DNA of 64,000 bases from Candidatus Villigracilis proximus (GCA_016715195.1 JADKBB010000009.1:1-64000), one strand, 5' to 3'. Positions 27,390 to 36,338 are shown, numbered from the stretch's first letter. Numbers and translations: made by a program. The notes: generated by a model not told the origin, from the letters alone.

Positions 27390-28003
27390 ATATGGCTCAA
27401 TTTTTCTACTACGTGCAGGATGCGCCATGGTATTTTCATTTCCTAAAACCTGTATTGCAAATACTGGAACCACTGCCGGACAATGCCAAAATATTGGATG
27501 TGGGAACAGGCGCGGGCAAACTGCTTGAGTTGGGAAAGTCTCAAACCGGTTTTCGTTGGGAAGGAGCAGACACAGACAATGAAATGTTATCTGAAGCGCG
27601 AAAGCGGCCTGCACTTCTGGATACCCCGCTCCATTTATTAATCCCGGATACTCTGCCTTTTGAAACCGCTTCATTTGACGCTGTGACATTTTGCTCAGTG
27701 TTATTCCTGATCCCCAATCCCCTTCCCTTGTTGGAAGAGACCGCACGCATCCTGCGCCCTAACGGACGATTGGTTGCGCTGACTCCAACCGGGGAAGGAA
27801 ACATTTCTCCAAAAATTATCCGTCAGATCGGATTACATCCTCAAAACTGGACTTTCTTTTTATGGCGGCAAATGACATCCGGCAACGGCCGCGTCTGGGC
27901 ACAAAAAGAGACACTGGCTAAATTTGCCCGTCAAAAGAATGCGGCATACAACAAACAGATCGTATTCAATGGACTGGCTGCGGTTGAGTGGATTCAATTT
28001 TGA
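27386..28003 (+). CDS. class I SAM-dependent methyltransferase
   Basis: 205 residues. Motif I ILDVGTGAGKLLELG (about 34-48), an acidic residue after beta-2 (EGADTDNEM), and motif post-I to III with LPFETASFDAVTFCSVLFLI and ARILRPNGRLVALTP. Ubiquinone/menaquinone-type folds look like this, but the substrate is not evident. The four-base overlap with the membrane protein gene upstream suggests a common role. Confidence 0.8.
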   Translation: MNMAQFFYYVQDAPWYFHFLKPVLQILEPLPDNAKILDVGTGAGKLLELGKSQTGFRWEGADTDNEMLSEARKRPALLDTPLHLLIPDTLPFETASFDAVTFCSVLFLIPNPLPLLEETARILRPNGRLVALTPTGEGNISPKIIRQIGLHPQNWTFFLWRQMTSGNGRVWAQKETLAKFARQKNAAYNKQIVFNGLAAVEWIQF

Positions 28004-28014
28004 TCCAGTCAATT

Positions 28015-28070
28015 GACCGTGGACTGTGGACAATAGATCGTATGGTCTATCGTCCGCCGTCTGCGGTCTT
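28015..28070. repeat. GACC-word palindrome, copy 3
   Basis: GACCGTGGACTGTGGACAAT and its approximate inverse ending in CTGCGGTC form arms of about 25 bases with seven mismatches. A T-rich run follows, so it may also terminate the methyltransferase transcript. Confidence 0.65.
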
Positions 28071-28238
28071 TTATTAAGCAGAATCAACCAAAAGGGAGAT
28101 AAAATCAATTAACCTGAATCAATTGTCAGTAAAAGACGAAGCGGATTGTCCTATTTCCTGTATGTCATAAATCACTGGCCTATCCGTCGTCGAATGATAT
28201 ACTTCCAATTGTGAAATTTATCACCTAAAGGAATTAAT

Positions 28239-29792
28239 ATGACAAACGAAGACCCCAGAATTCTTGAGTTGAGAAAGATCCGTGCCAAAGCGCTTGAAGG
28301 CGGCGGCGAAGAGCGGAACGCAAAGCAGCGTGCAAAAGGAAAGTTAACTGCGCGCGAACGGGTTGAGTTACTGCTTGACCCCGGCACCTTTAACGAGATC
28401 GAGCCATTCATCACACATCAAGGCGATGAGATGGATTTGTTAAAGGAAAAGTTTTATGGTGATGGAGTCATCACCGGCTACGGACAGATCAGCGGGCGGA
28501 CAGTTTATTTATACTCACAGGATTTTACAATTTACGGCGGCACACTAAGCGAAATGCAATCGCATAAAATTTGCCGCGTAATGGATCTGGCTGTCCGCAA
28601 TGGCGTGCCGTTTATTTCACTGATCGACTCAGGCGGCGCGCGCATTCAGGAAGGCGTACGTTCGATGGGCGGTTATGCTGAAATCTTCAGACGCAACGCG
28701 CAATATTCGGGCGTGGTGCCGCAAGTGAGCGTTATGCTCGGACCCTGCGCAGGCGGCGCGGCTTACTCCCCTGCTCTGACAGATATGGTCATCATGGTTG
28801 AAAAATCTTCATTCATGTTTTTGACCGGCCCGGATGTGATCAAAGCCGTCACTGGCGAAATCATCGACTCAGAATCATTGGGCGGCGCGAGTGTGCATAC
28901 ATCCGTCAGCGGTGTGGCGCATGTCAGCGTGGAAAGTGAAAAGGCAGCCATTGATATGGCACGGCATTTCCTTTCCTATCTTCCCTCCAACAATGTTGAG
29001 AATCCGCCTTATGTGCAGGCGGGCGATCCGCTTTCACGCATGGATGAAGAACTCAATCACATCATCCCATTGGAAGCGACCGAACCGTACGTTATGCATC
29101 AGGTGATCGAAAAAATTATCGACACAGGTACCTTCCTTGAGATCCAACCCGATTGGGCGCGCAATGCCATCATCGGCCTCGCGCGCATTGGCGGACATAG
29201 CGTGGGCATTGTCGGTCAGGAACCTGCCATCATGGCCGGCGTGATCGATATTGACGCCGCCGATAAAATGACGCGCTTCGTACGCATGTGCGACTGCTTC
29301 AATATTCCGCTCGTTACCTTCGTCGACTCGCCCGGCTTCCTGCCTGGTATCGCGCAGGAACATGGCGGCATCATTCGTCACGGCGCAAAACTTTTGTACG
29401 CGTATTCCGAAGCCACAGTGCCGAAGATCTGCGTCATCACACGCAAGGCTTATGGCGGCGCGTACGTGGTGATGTCTAGCAAATATCTTGGAACCGATGT
29501 CACCTATGCCTGGCCTTCGGCTGAGATCGCAGTGATCGGCGCGGAAGGTGCGGCAAATATTTTGTTCAAGAAACAAATTGAAACTGCTGAAGACCCGATT
29601 GCCGAACGCAAAAAACTTGCGGCAGAATATCGCGAGAAATTCAACAATCCATACTACGCGGCATCCACCGGCTATGTAGACGATATCATCGAGCCGCGCG
29701 AATCACGCCCGAAGATCATCGCGTCACTGTCTGCGCTCCGTGATAAGTACGCGCCCGCTCCCCCACGCAAACACGGGAATATCCCTGTCTAG
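28239..29792 (+). CDS. mmdA: acyl-CoA decarboxylase/carboxylase carboxyltransferase subunit
   Basis: 517 residues with two crotonase-like halves of the biotin-dependent carboxyltransferase family. GGAR and GPCAGGAAYSPALTD form the N-lobe oxyanion site; GIIRHGAKLLYAYSEATVPK and KAYGGAYVVM form the C-lobe. It moves CO2 between biotin and an acyl-CoA. The neighbours (OadG, biotin carrier, OadB) show that it is a Na+-pumping methylmalonyl-CoA-type decarboxylase rather than a carboxylase, since no biotin carboxylase gene is near. AAAGGAATT precedes the ATG. Confidence 0.88.
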   Translation: MTNEDPRILELRKIRAKALEGGGEERNAKQRAKGKLTARERVELLLDPGTFNEIEPFITHQGDEMDLLKEKFYGDGVITGYGQISGRTVYLYSQDFTIYGGTLSEMQSHKICRVMDLAVRNGVPFISLIDSGGARIQEGVRSMGGYAEIFRRNAQYSGVVPQVSVMLGPCAGGAAYSPALTDMVIMVEKSSFMFLTGPDVIKAVTGEIIDSESLGGASVHTSVSGVAHVSVESEKAAIDMARHFLSYLPSNNVENPPYVQAGDPLSRMDEELNHIIPLEATEPYVMHQVIEKIIDTGTFLEIQPDWARNAIIGLARIGGHSVGIVGQEPAIMAGVIDIDAADKMTRFVRMCDCFNIPLVTFVDSPGFLPGIAQEHGGIIRHGAKLLYAYSEATVPKICVITRKAYGGAYVVMSSKYLGTDVTYAWPSAEIAVIGAEGAANILFKKQIETAEDPIAERKKLAAEYREKFNNPYYAASTGYVDDIIEPRESRPKIIASLSALRDKYAPAPPRKHGNIPV

Positions 29793-29794
29793 TA

Positions 29795-29842
29795 GACCGT
29801 GAACCATGGACGACGGACCCTCATCGTCCATGGTTTATCGTC
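29795..29842. repeat. GACC-word palindrome, copy 4
   Basis: GACCGTGAACCATGGACGA is matched by an inverse arm with three mismatches over 19 bases (TCGTCCATGGTTTATCGTC). It lies between mmdA and the OadG-like gene and is the best-conserved copy. Confidence 0.7.
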
Positions 29843-29856
29843 AAAAGAGAAAAACT

Positions 29857-30201
29857 ATGACTGACTTAACTCTTTCCCTGCAAATCACCGCCCTGGGTAT
29901 GGGGCTTGTCTTCGGCGCAATTATTCTGTTGTGGCTGATGATGATCGTGCTGACTTTTTTAACTGCTGAAAAAGATTCCCCCGACGAAGTGCCCGCATCC
30001 GACTCCTCCATGCCTGCTTCTGTTTCTGAAACAGGATTCAAGCTGCAAGCGGCTGCTCTCGCAGTGGCTGTGGCTCTTGCCGAACAGGGACAGTCCACTG
30101 CGCACCCATTGCCTGATCCACCTACGGCGATCGTTTCTGCCTGGCAGTTGGGAATGCGTACACGGCAAAGTTCTGAAAAAGGTAACTTTAGAAGACATTA
30201 A
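29857..30201 (+). CDS. OadG/MmdD-like decarboxylase small subunit
   Basis: 114 residues: one N-terminal membrane helix (about 8-34) and a soluble, Ser/Glu-rich tail ending with a short PDPPTAIVSAWQLGMRTRQ. OadG/MmdD anchors and assembles the decarboxylase at the membrane. The start at 29857 is preferred over an in-frame ATG at 29806 because the latter lies within a palindrome. It sits between the carboxyltransferase and biotin carrier genes. Confidence 0.75.
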   Translation: MTDLTLSLQITALGMGLVFGAIILLWLMMIVLTFLTAEKDSPDEVPASDSSMPASVSETGFKLQAAALAVAVALAEQGQSTAHPLPDPPTAIVSAWQLGMRTRQSSEKGNFRRH

Positions 30202-30208
30202 TGTTTTC

Positions 30209-30246
30209 AGACCTGACAGGTCGCTTCGCGAAAACCTGTCAGGTCT
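30209..30246. repeat. ACCTGACAGGT hairpin
   Basis: Thirteen-base perfect arms (30209-30221, 30234-30246) around a loop containing TTCGCGAA. It separates oadG from the biotin carrier gene and ends 11 bases before that gene's ATG, so it could modulate translation or mRNA stability. Confidence 0.7.
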
Positions 30247-30257
30247 TCGGAGAATAT

Positions 30258-30716
30258 ATGAAATATAAAATCACAGTCAACAGCAAAATTTATGAAGTTG
30301 AAATTGAAAACATCAACGCGCGTCCCGTAGTTGCATTCGTGGATGGTGAACGGTTTGAGGTCATGCCTGAGAACGCTGGTCAGGCTGAGGTTAAGAAAGA
30401 TGCGCATCAGACGGAGAAAAAAGCCTTTAATCCGAATCCTGCTCCAGCCGCTTCATCTTCTCCGAATCAGGCATTAAGCGGAAATGTTTTAAATGCGCCA
30501 TTACCCGGAACGATCATTGAGGTGTTTGTAAAACCGGGTGAAAAGGTGGAGGCGGGACAGGTGATCGTGATCATTGAGGCGATGAAGATGAAGAACAGCA
30601 TTCGCTCGGTATTCAGCGGAACGGTGGGCGAAGTGTTGGTGAGCGCGGGGCAAAGCGTGGCACATAAGCAGGCATTGATCAAGTTTGCAGACTTGGGCGA
30701 GGCTTCATGGATCTAG
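30258..30716 (+). CDS. mmdC: biotin carrier subunit of the decarboxylase
   Basis: 152 residues: an N-terminal domain, an Ala/Pro/Ser-rich flexible linker (about 60-75), and a biotinyl domain with EAMKMKN whose Lys carries biotin. It shuttles CO2 from the carboxyltransferase to the membrane beta subunit. The ATG at 30258 is chosen because the in-frame ATG at 30201 is inside a hairpin. Its end overlaps the beta-subunit ATG by ten bases. Confidence 0.88.
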   Translation: MKYKITVNSKIYEVEIENINARPVVAFVDGERFEVMPENAGQAEVKKDAHQTEKKAFNPNPAPAASSSPNQALSGNVLNAPLPGTIIEVFVKPGEKVEAGQVIVIIEAMKMKNSIRSVFSGTVGEVLVSAGQSVAHKQALIKFADLGEASWI

Positions 30717-31839
30717 GTGAATTACTTCCCGATCTAATCAAAGGCTTTACACATTTCACGTTCGGCAACGCAGTGATGATCTCTGCCGCGCTGATATTAA
30801 TTTATCTGGCAGTGTTCAAGGAAATAGAGCCTGTGCTTTTATTGCCGATCGGGTTTGGATGTTTGCTGGCAAATATTCCGCTGGCCGGCATGACCGCATC
30901 TGAAGGCATGACAAAAGTTTTATACGATGCAGGAATCAAAACCGAGTTATTCCCGTTATTGATCTTTGTCGGTGTGGGCGCGATGATTGATTTCTCGCCG
31001 TTGCTGGCACAGCCGCGCATGGTGCTGCTGGGCGCAGCGGGACAATTTGGAATCTTCGGCACACTCATCCTTGCCATTCTATTGGGCTTCCCGTTGAATC
31101 AAGCCGCATCGATTGGTGTGATCGGCGCGATTGATGGACCGACTTCAATTTTCGTTGCGACCAAACTCGCGCCTGAATTATTGGCTCCGATTGCAGTGGC
31201 CGCGTATTCCTACATGAGTTTGATCCCGATCATTCAGCCGCCCTTGATGAAATTGCTGACGACGAAAAAGAGCGCCTGATCAAAATGGATTATGCGCCGA
31301 AACCCATTTCAAAAATGACTCTGATCCTGTTTCCCGTGGTGCTGACTCTGGTTGTGGGTCTGCTCGTGCCTGAAGCCACACCGTTGATCTCGATGCTGAT
31401 GCTTGGAAATCTGCTCAAGATGTCTGGCGTTGTGGACCGGCTAAGTAAAGCCGCAGAGAATGAGATCATTAACATCGCCACGCTCTTTTTAGGGCTGGCA
31501 ATTGGCTCCACCATGAGCGCTGCCGCATTCCTTAATCTTGATACGGGCAAGATCATGATATTGGGATTATTTGCTTTTGTGTTGGATACGGTCGCTGGAT
31601 TATTATTTGGGAAATTGATGTGCGTTATCTCAGGCGGCAAGATCAATCCATTGATCGGCGCGGCGGGAATTTCAGCATTCCCAATGGCAGGACGTCTGGC
31701 CGCAAAAACAGCCAATGATGAAGACCCTGATAATTTCATCCTGATGCACGCGATGGGCGCGAATACCGCCGGTCAACTGGGAAGTGTGATCGCGGGCGGA
31801 ATTTTGCTTTCGGTTGTGAGTAAGATGCTTGGGGTGTGA
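30707..31839 (+). pseudogene. oadB: Na+-pumping decarboxylase beta subunit, frame break
   Basis: Repaired, about 377 residues with nine or more membrane helices; it couples carboxybiotin decarboxylation to Na+ export. The conserved GAIDGPTSIF motif (essential Asp) lies in the first half and MLMLGNLLKMSGVV in the second. The frame breaks at an A5 run (31265-31269): the first part stops at 31279 and the second reopens at ATG 31285. A single extra A, or a -1 shift at AAAAAG, joins them as KKERLIKMDY, which matches the family. Sequencing error, programmed shift or two-piece translation are all possible. Confidence 0.85.
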
Positions 31840-31886
31840 GTTGAAGTAAAGAGAAAAAAGTAGGAAGTGAGAAGTAAAAAGTAAGA
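31840..31886 (+). repeat. AAGTGAGAAGTAAAAAGTAAG repeat after stop codon
   Basis: Immediately after the beta-subunit stop lies A/G-rich sequence built of AGTAAA/GTGAGA words (AAGTGAGAAGTAAAAAG). Closely similar text follows HlyD (minus), the PLP enzyme, ClbS and der. Confidence 0.55.
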
Positions 31887-31920
31887 GGAAAGACCATGAT
31901 GATGGCCTTTCCTCTTTTTG
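31883..31920 (+). terminator. terminator of the decarboxylase operon
   Basis: AAGAGGAAAG and CTTTCCTCTT pair, with CCAT/ATGG extending the stem past one mismatch, followed by a T-rich tail. Confidence 0.85.
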
Positions 31921-31952
31921 TTGTTTAATGTGAATAATATTCCAGAAATTTT

Positions 31953-32020
31953 AGTCTCAAAGTCTCAAAGACACGAAGGATTCTTAGCGGCTTGGAAGCT
32001 TTATGACTTCGCGGTTAACC
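31953..32020. repeat. AGTCTCAA word repeat
   Basis: AGTCTCAA occurs twice in tandem (31953-31968), followed by AAGACACGAAGG and GACTTCGCGGTTAACC. Read on the minus strand it is a chain of CTTTGAGAC / CTTCGTGTC words just downstream of the GGDEF gene. Confidence 0.45.
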
Positions 32021-32055
32021 AACACATAGAGACTTTCAATCTTTATCTGCATTGA

Positions 32056-34065
32056 TTAATCTTCTTCAAAAGTCGTTACTTGATTCTTTCCCTTTTCCTT
32101 CGATCTATATAAAGCCTTATCCGCAGATTCCAGCACCGCCATGCCATCCACGCCATGTTGAGGGTAGCAGGCGATCCCAACGGACAGAGTCACCAGCACT
32201 TCCTGTCCATTGAAACTTTGATGCAGCATTTGAAAGGCTCTGCGCCATTGCTGGGCACGTTTGCGCGCACCTTCCAGGCTGGCATTCGGCATGAGCACTG
32301 CAAATTCGTCACCGCCAAAACGGCAGGCGATATCGCCGCGACGGGTGTTGTTTTCCAATATTTTCGCGAAGGATGTTAAAACCAGGTCGCCTACCCGATG
32401 CCCATAACGGTCATTGAGTCCTTTAAAATTATCAATATCGATCATGGCGATACAAAAACCCTTTTCATCCCGCTTGGCATGTGACACTTCGCGATCCAGA
32501 GTCTCTTCAAGAATTCGGCGGTTGTACAACTCGGTCAACGGGTCGCGGATGGCCTGTTCGCGAAGTTTATCCTGTAAACTGATGATCTCTTCCATTTGGA
32601 ACTTCATGCGGCGATTGGCTTCCTGCAAATCGAGTTCCATTCGTTTGCGGGCGGTGATATCCTGTTTGACAGCAATGTAATTTGTCACAACACCTTTATC
32701 GTTATTGACAGGCGCAATGGTCATCTCTTCAACAAACAAGTGTCCCAGTTTATGCCTGTTAACGATTTCTCCCTGCCAGGTATTCCCCCCTTTGATGGTT
32801 TCCCAAAGAGTTTTGTAAAATTTATCATCCTGCACGCCTGATTTTAAGAAGGATAGATTTTTGCCAAGTGCATCGTCAGAAGAATAACCCGAGATCTCTG
32901 AAAATGCGCGGTTAACCCAGATGCAGCGTCCATTCACATCTGTGATCACTACGGCGTTAACCGCCACGTTCAAAGCCGAACTTTGCAAATGGATCAGGTC
33001 ATTGCGCTGGTTCATCAGTATCATGGCCTGATTCCTACTGGTAATATCACGCGCCACAACCACGCGGCCTGCCAACTGTCCCTGAGAATCTGTCAGGGGT
33101 GTAATCACCAGTTCAAGGTCGCGGGGTGACGCGCTGTTAATCCTCACTTCTGCATTGCCCTGCTGAAAGTCATCGTATGATTCCAACACTTCATACAATT
33201 CTTTAAAAATCACTCGAATATGGCTGCCTGTTAATTTTTCATGTCCGAGCCCAAGCCATTTCTGACCCATGCTGTTGACATCCACCATACGGTTTGAGGC
33301 ATCCAACACCAATACCATTTCGGGGATGTTCTCAAAAATGATCTCACGTGCAATGGGAGCAAGGTCAAGAAACCCCAAACGGAAAATACCAAAGCTGTAA
33401 ATTAATCCTGTGACGACGAAAGCCAAAGCCGTGAAATTCAAAGGAATATAATATTGCGGGAAAATCATCCGGGACAAAAGATAATAGGCATTGGCAAGCC
33501 ACGGAATTAATATTCCCACCAGGATCACCAAACTTTGTCCGCGATAAATACCCGGATATCGAAAGGTCGTTCTCAAAATAACGAATGCGCCAAGCAATAC
33601 CAAAAAATAATTCTGGGCAGCCTGCACCCAATACCAAAATCCGCCGGCGGCAAGCAGAGGACCGCCTGCGTTTGAAAAAGGCTGCAAAGAGACATAATAA
33701 AATTTTTCGAATGGAGAAAAAATGAGCATCAGGGTAATCAATGGAATTACAAAAAATAAAGCGACGTATTTCCCCGAAAACCAGCGTGCATTCTGTGTAT
33801 ACCGAGATGCAAAAAGAAACCAGAAGACCGGTATGGTGATGATTCCAATATTTTCAATCTTAAACCAAAAAATCTTTAATGGAATTGAAAGCGTGATTAG
33901 CTCAAGCGCATAAGTAAGGGAATAATATCCGGCTGAAATCATGAGCAGTGCAAAGAAATCCTGGCCGCCCTGCCAGTGCTTGCTCCAACTGCGCCAGGCC
34001 AGATAAATGCTTATAAAAAAATTCAGAAGAAGAATTCCTGAAACAAGAATCCAGTTGATGTTCAT
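32056..34065 (-). CDS. membrane diguanylate cyclase with 7TM sensor, two PAS and GGDEF
   Basis: 669 residues. Residues about 5-225 are a seven-helix HisKA_7TM-type sensor, followed by two PAS domains (about 240-345 and 365-475), a coiled-coil linker, and GGDEF (about 510-665). The catalytic motif is GGDEF and the inhibitory RxxD site (RRGD) lies five residues before it, so it should make c-di-GMP with product inhibition. A minus-strand TATAAT ends five bases before its ATG. Confidence 0.9.
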   Translation of the reverse strand: MNINWILVSGILLLNFFISIYLAWRSWSKHWQGGQDFFALLMISAGYYSLTYALELITLSIPLKIFWFKIENIGIITIPVFWFLFASRYTQNARWFSGKYVALFFVIPLITLMLIFSPFEKFYYVSLQPFSNAGGPLLAAGGFWYWVQAAQNYFLVLLGAFVILRTTFRYPGIYRGQSLVILVGILIPWLANAYYLLSRMIFPQYYIPLNFTALAFVVTGLIYSFGIFRLGFLDLAPIAREIIFENIPEMVLVLDASNRMVDVNSMGQKWLGLGHEKLTGSHIRVIFKELYEVLESYDDFQQGNAEVRINSASPRDLELVITPLTDSQGQLAGRVVVARDITSRNQAMILMNQRNDLIHLQSSALNVAVNAVVITDVNGRCIWVNRAFSEISGYSSDDALGKNLSFLKSGVQDDKFYKTLWETIKGGNTWQGEIVNRHKLGHLFVEEMTIAPVNNDKGVVTNYIAVKQDITARKRMELDLQEANRRMKFQMEEIISLQDKLREQAIRDPLTELYNRRILEETLDREVSHAKRDEKGFCIAMIDIDNFKGLNDRYGHRVGDLVLTSFAKILENNTRRGDIACRFGGDEFAVLMPNASLEGARKRAQQWRRAFQMLHQSFNGQEVLVTLSVGIACYPQHGVDGMAVLESADKALYRSKEKGKNQVTTFEED

Positions 34066-34100
34066 GAAGCTATTATAAAGAAAAAACCAAAATTGTGCGC

Positions 34101-34106
34101 TATAAT
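34101..34106 (+). promoter_or_regulatory. -10 box of PLP enzyme gene
   Basis: TATAAT about 33 bases before the ATG at 34140. The opposite strand also has TATAAT (34076-34071), five bases before the start of the divergent GGDEF gene. Confidence 0.45.
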
Positions 34107-34139
34107 AATTTGTCTGACAACTATCATCAGGAGACTCCC

Positions 34140-35606
34140 ATGACCATAATTGACCTTACAATTCACAAAGACCGCCGCGCCCGCGCCATTCAACGCGCAA
34201 AAGAGCGCAATATCATCATCCCAACTTATGCCCAAATGAAAGATCCTTCAAAGATTCCCGCAAAAGTAAAAGAGGAATTGAAGAATATCGGACTCTGGGA
34301 CATTCATCCGCGCAATCTTTTTCGCATCAGTTGGAAGAATCAACCCATCGCATCCGGCGGGACGTTTGGCGGAGTCAATTACATTGAGCTTCCCTCTTCG
34401 CTGACGGGAGTCAAGGCGCGCATCATTGCTGTCGTTGGCAAGTGGTTCCCCACTGGAGCACATAAAGTGGGAGCGGCGTTTAGCTGTCTCGTGCCGAGGC
34501 TGGTCACAGGTCAGTTTGACCCGACGACTCAGAAAGCAGTCTGGCCGTCTACGGGGAATTATTGCCGCGGCGGCGCGTATGATTCCGCTTTGCTGGCATG
34601 TGAATCCATCGCTATTTTGCCCGAAGGCATGTCGAAGGAAAGATTTGAGTGGCTCGAAAAAGTAGCCGGCGAAACGATCAAAACTCCCGGCTCTGAATCC
34701 AATGTAAAAGAAATTTTTGATAAATGCTGGGAATTAAGAAATTCGGGGCAAGACCTGATGATCTTTGATCAGTTTCAGGAATTTGGAAATTATCTCTGGC
34801 ACTATGAAGTGACCGGCCACGCGATGGAAGAAGCGCTCAAACAAGTGATGGGACCCAATGACCGCTTCCGCGGCATGGCATCCGCGACAGGCTCAGGCGG
34901 CACGATTGCCAGCGGCGACTATCTCAAGCAGATATTCCCCGAAAGCAAGATCATCGCCAGTGAAGCCTTGCAATGTCCAACCCTTTTGGAAAACGGATTC
35001 GGCGCACATCGCATCGAGGGCATCGGCGACAAGCATGTCCCCTGGGTGCATAACGTAAAGAATACAGACTTTGTGACCGCCATCGATGACAATGCAGTGG
35101 TCAACATTGCGCGTTTGTTCAATGAAGAAAATGGCCGCGCCTATCTCGCAGAAAAAGGCGTTCCCGAAGCCACCATCGCCAACCTTGAACTGCTTGGCTT
35201 CTCTGGCATCGCAAATGTACTTTCCTGTATCAAAGTAGCCAAGTACTATGAAATGGACGAGAACGATGTGATGATCACCATGCTGACCGACTCAATGGAA
35301 CTCTATCGTTCACGTTTACATGAGATGCATCAGGAATCAGGCGAATATAGCGAAAATAACGCCGCCGCTGATTTCGCCCGCTATCTGCACGGACAGTCCA
35401 CTGACAACATGCTTGAGTTGACTTATCTCGAACGCCGCCGGGTTCATAATTTGAAATATTACACCTGGGTTGAACAGCAAGGCAAAACCTACCCGGAAAT
35501 TCAGGAACAATGGTATGCCCCCAATTACTGGACGGATGTCCAAAAGCAAGCCGATGAAATTGACGAATTGATCGTTGAGTTCAACAAGGAAGTTGGGTTG
35601 TCGTAG
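34140..35606 (+). CDS. fold-type II PLP-dependent enzyme (cysteine synthase-like)
   Basis: 488 residues, longer than cysteine synthase (about 310). The PLP lysine lies in PTGAHKVGAAF (K109) and the phosphate-binding loop in ASATGSGGTIASG. Extra N- and C-terminal segments (about 1-75 and 410-488, AADFARYLHGQSTDNMLE and the helical end) are unlike ordinary OASS or CBS enzymes, and the reaction is uncertain; it may act on a different amine or thiol. CAGGAG precedes the ATG. A strong terminator follows. Confidence 0.8.
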   Translation: MTIIDLTIHKDRRARAIQRAKERNIIIPTYAQMKDPSKIPAKVKEELKNIGLWDIHPRNLFRISWKNQPIASGGTFGGVNYIELPSSLTGVKARIIAVVGKWFPTGAHKVGAAFSCLVPRLVTGQFDPTTQKAVWPSTGNYCRGGAYDSALLACESIAILPEGMSKERFEWLEKVAGETIKTPGSESNVKEIFDKCWELRNSGQDLMIFDQFQEFGNYLWHYEVTGHAMEEALKQVMGPNDRFRGMASATGSGGTIASGDYLKQIFPESKIIASEALQCPTLLENGFGAHRIEGIGDKHVPWVHNVKNTDFVTAIDDNAVVNIARLFNEENGRAYLAEKGVPEATIANLELLGFSGIANVLSCIKVAKYYEMDENDVMITMLTDSMELYRSRLHEMHQESGEYSENNAAADFARYLHGQSTDNMLELTYLERRRVHNLKYYTWVEQQGKTYPEIQEQWYAPNYWTDVQKQADEIDELIVEFNKEVGLS

Positions 35607-35636
35607 GAAGTAATAAGTGAGAAGTAAGCAAAGTAA

Positions 35637-35675
35637 AAGAGATGGTCGCTTTTTGAAGCGACCATCTCTTTTTAT
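35637..35675 (+). terminator. terminator after the PLP enzyme
   Basis: Fifteen-base perfect arms around a four-base loop, followed by TTTATAA. Preceded by AGTAA/GTGAGAAGTAAG words that begin right at the stop codon. Confidence 0.88.
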
Positions 35676-35705
35676 AATGCGGGTAAAAATTGATTTTCTA
35701 TAATC

Positions 35706-36338
35706 CTACAAAGAAAACTTCAACCCCATCAACAACAAGATCACCCCGATCATTTGGATCCAATGAAATACGCCATTATTATCAAAATACCAGATCATGG
35801 ATTTACCAACCTTGCCAACGGCCTGCACCACCGCAGCAATAATAGTGACCAGCACTCCGGCGAACATCCAACCAGCTCCGGGGAGAGTAGCGTTAAAGGT
35901 CAGAAAAATATAGACGCCCAGCGAAAACAACATGGCAATGGCTTCATAAACAATAAAGGTCATAAAGTTGCCGGGGATAAACACTGTGACAAGAAAGAAT
36001 GCAAATCCAATTGCAAGCATGAATGGCAGCGCCTTCTGCGCGAACACCTCCCCGCTTAAGTCATATAACGCGCCAACGACGAACAGTCCCAGCACAAGGC
36101 CAAGTGACAGATTCAAAGGCATCCAAATGCGGTCATTTGTTTTTTTGCTCATCTCGAAGCCATGCGCGATGGCGCCTAAAATTGCCGAGAGTGCCAGCAG
36201 AGCAAAGGCCCAAGTCCACACTTGTGCTTTGAATCCGCTGTATTGCGCGACTTGCACAGCCGTGTAAATAGAAAGCGCACCCAACAGCAAATCTGTCAGC
36301 GCGGTCATTCGCTCAAATTTTGATGAATGGATCAGCAT
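35706..36338 (-). CDS. six- or seven-helix membrane protein
   Basis: 210 residues with about seven membrane helices in the pattern of the DUF6962-like multi-pass family. Its function is not known. The start ATG overlaps the end of the GH18 gene (ATGCTGA), so the two are co-translated from one minus-strand unit. Confidence 0.6.
   Translation of the reverse strand: MLIHSSKFERMTALTDLLLGALSIYTAVQVAQYSGFKAQVWTWAFALLALSAILGAIAHGFEMSKKTNDRIWMPLNLSLGLVLGLFVVGALYDLSGEVFAQKALPFMLAIGFAFFLVTVFIPGNFMTFIVYEAIAMLFSLGVYIFLTFNATLPGAGWMFAGVLVTIIAAVVQAVGKVGKSMIWYFDNNGVFHWIQMIGVILLLMGLKFSL

Noticed and set aside
29034..29576. A 180-codon minus-strand frame
   Set aside because: It is antisense to the highly conserved carboxyltransferase gene.
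30201..30257. Upstream ATG for the biotin carrier protein
   Set aside because: The segment is inside a perfect hairpin and adds residues unlike the family; the start at 30258 fits better.
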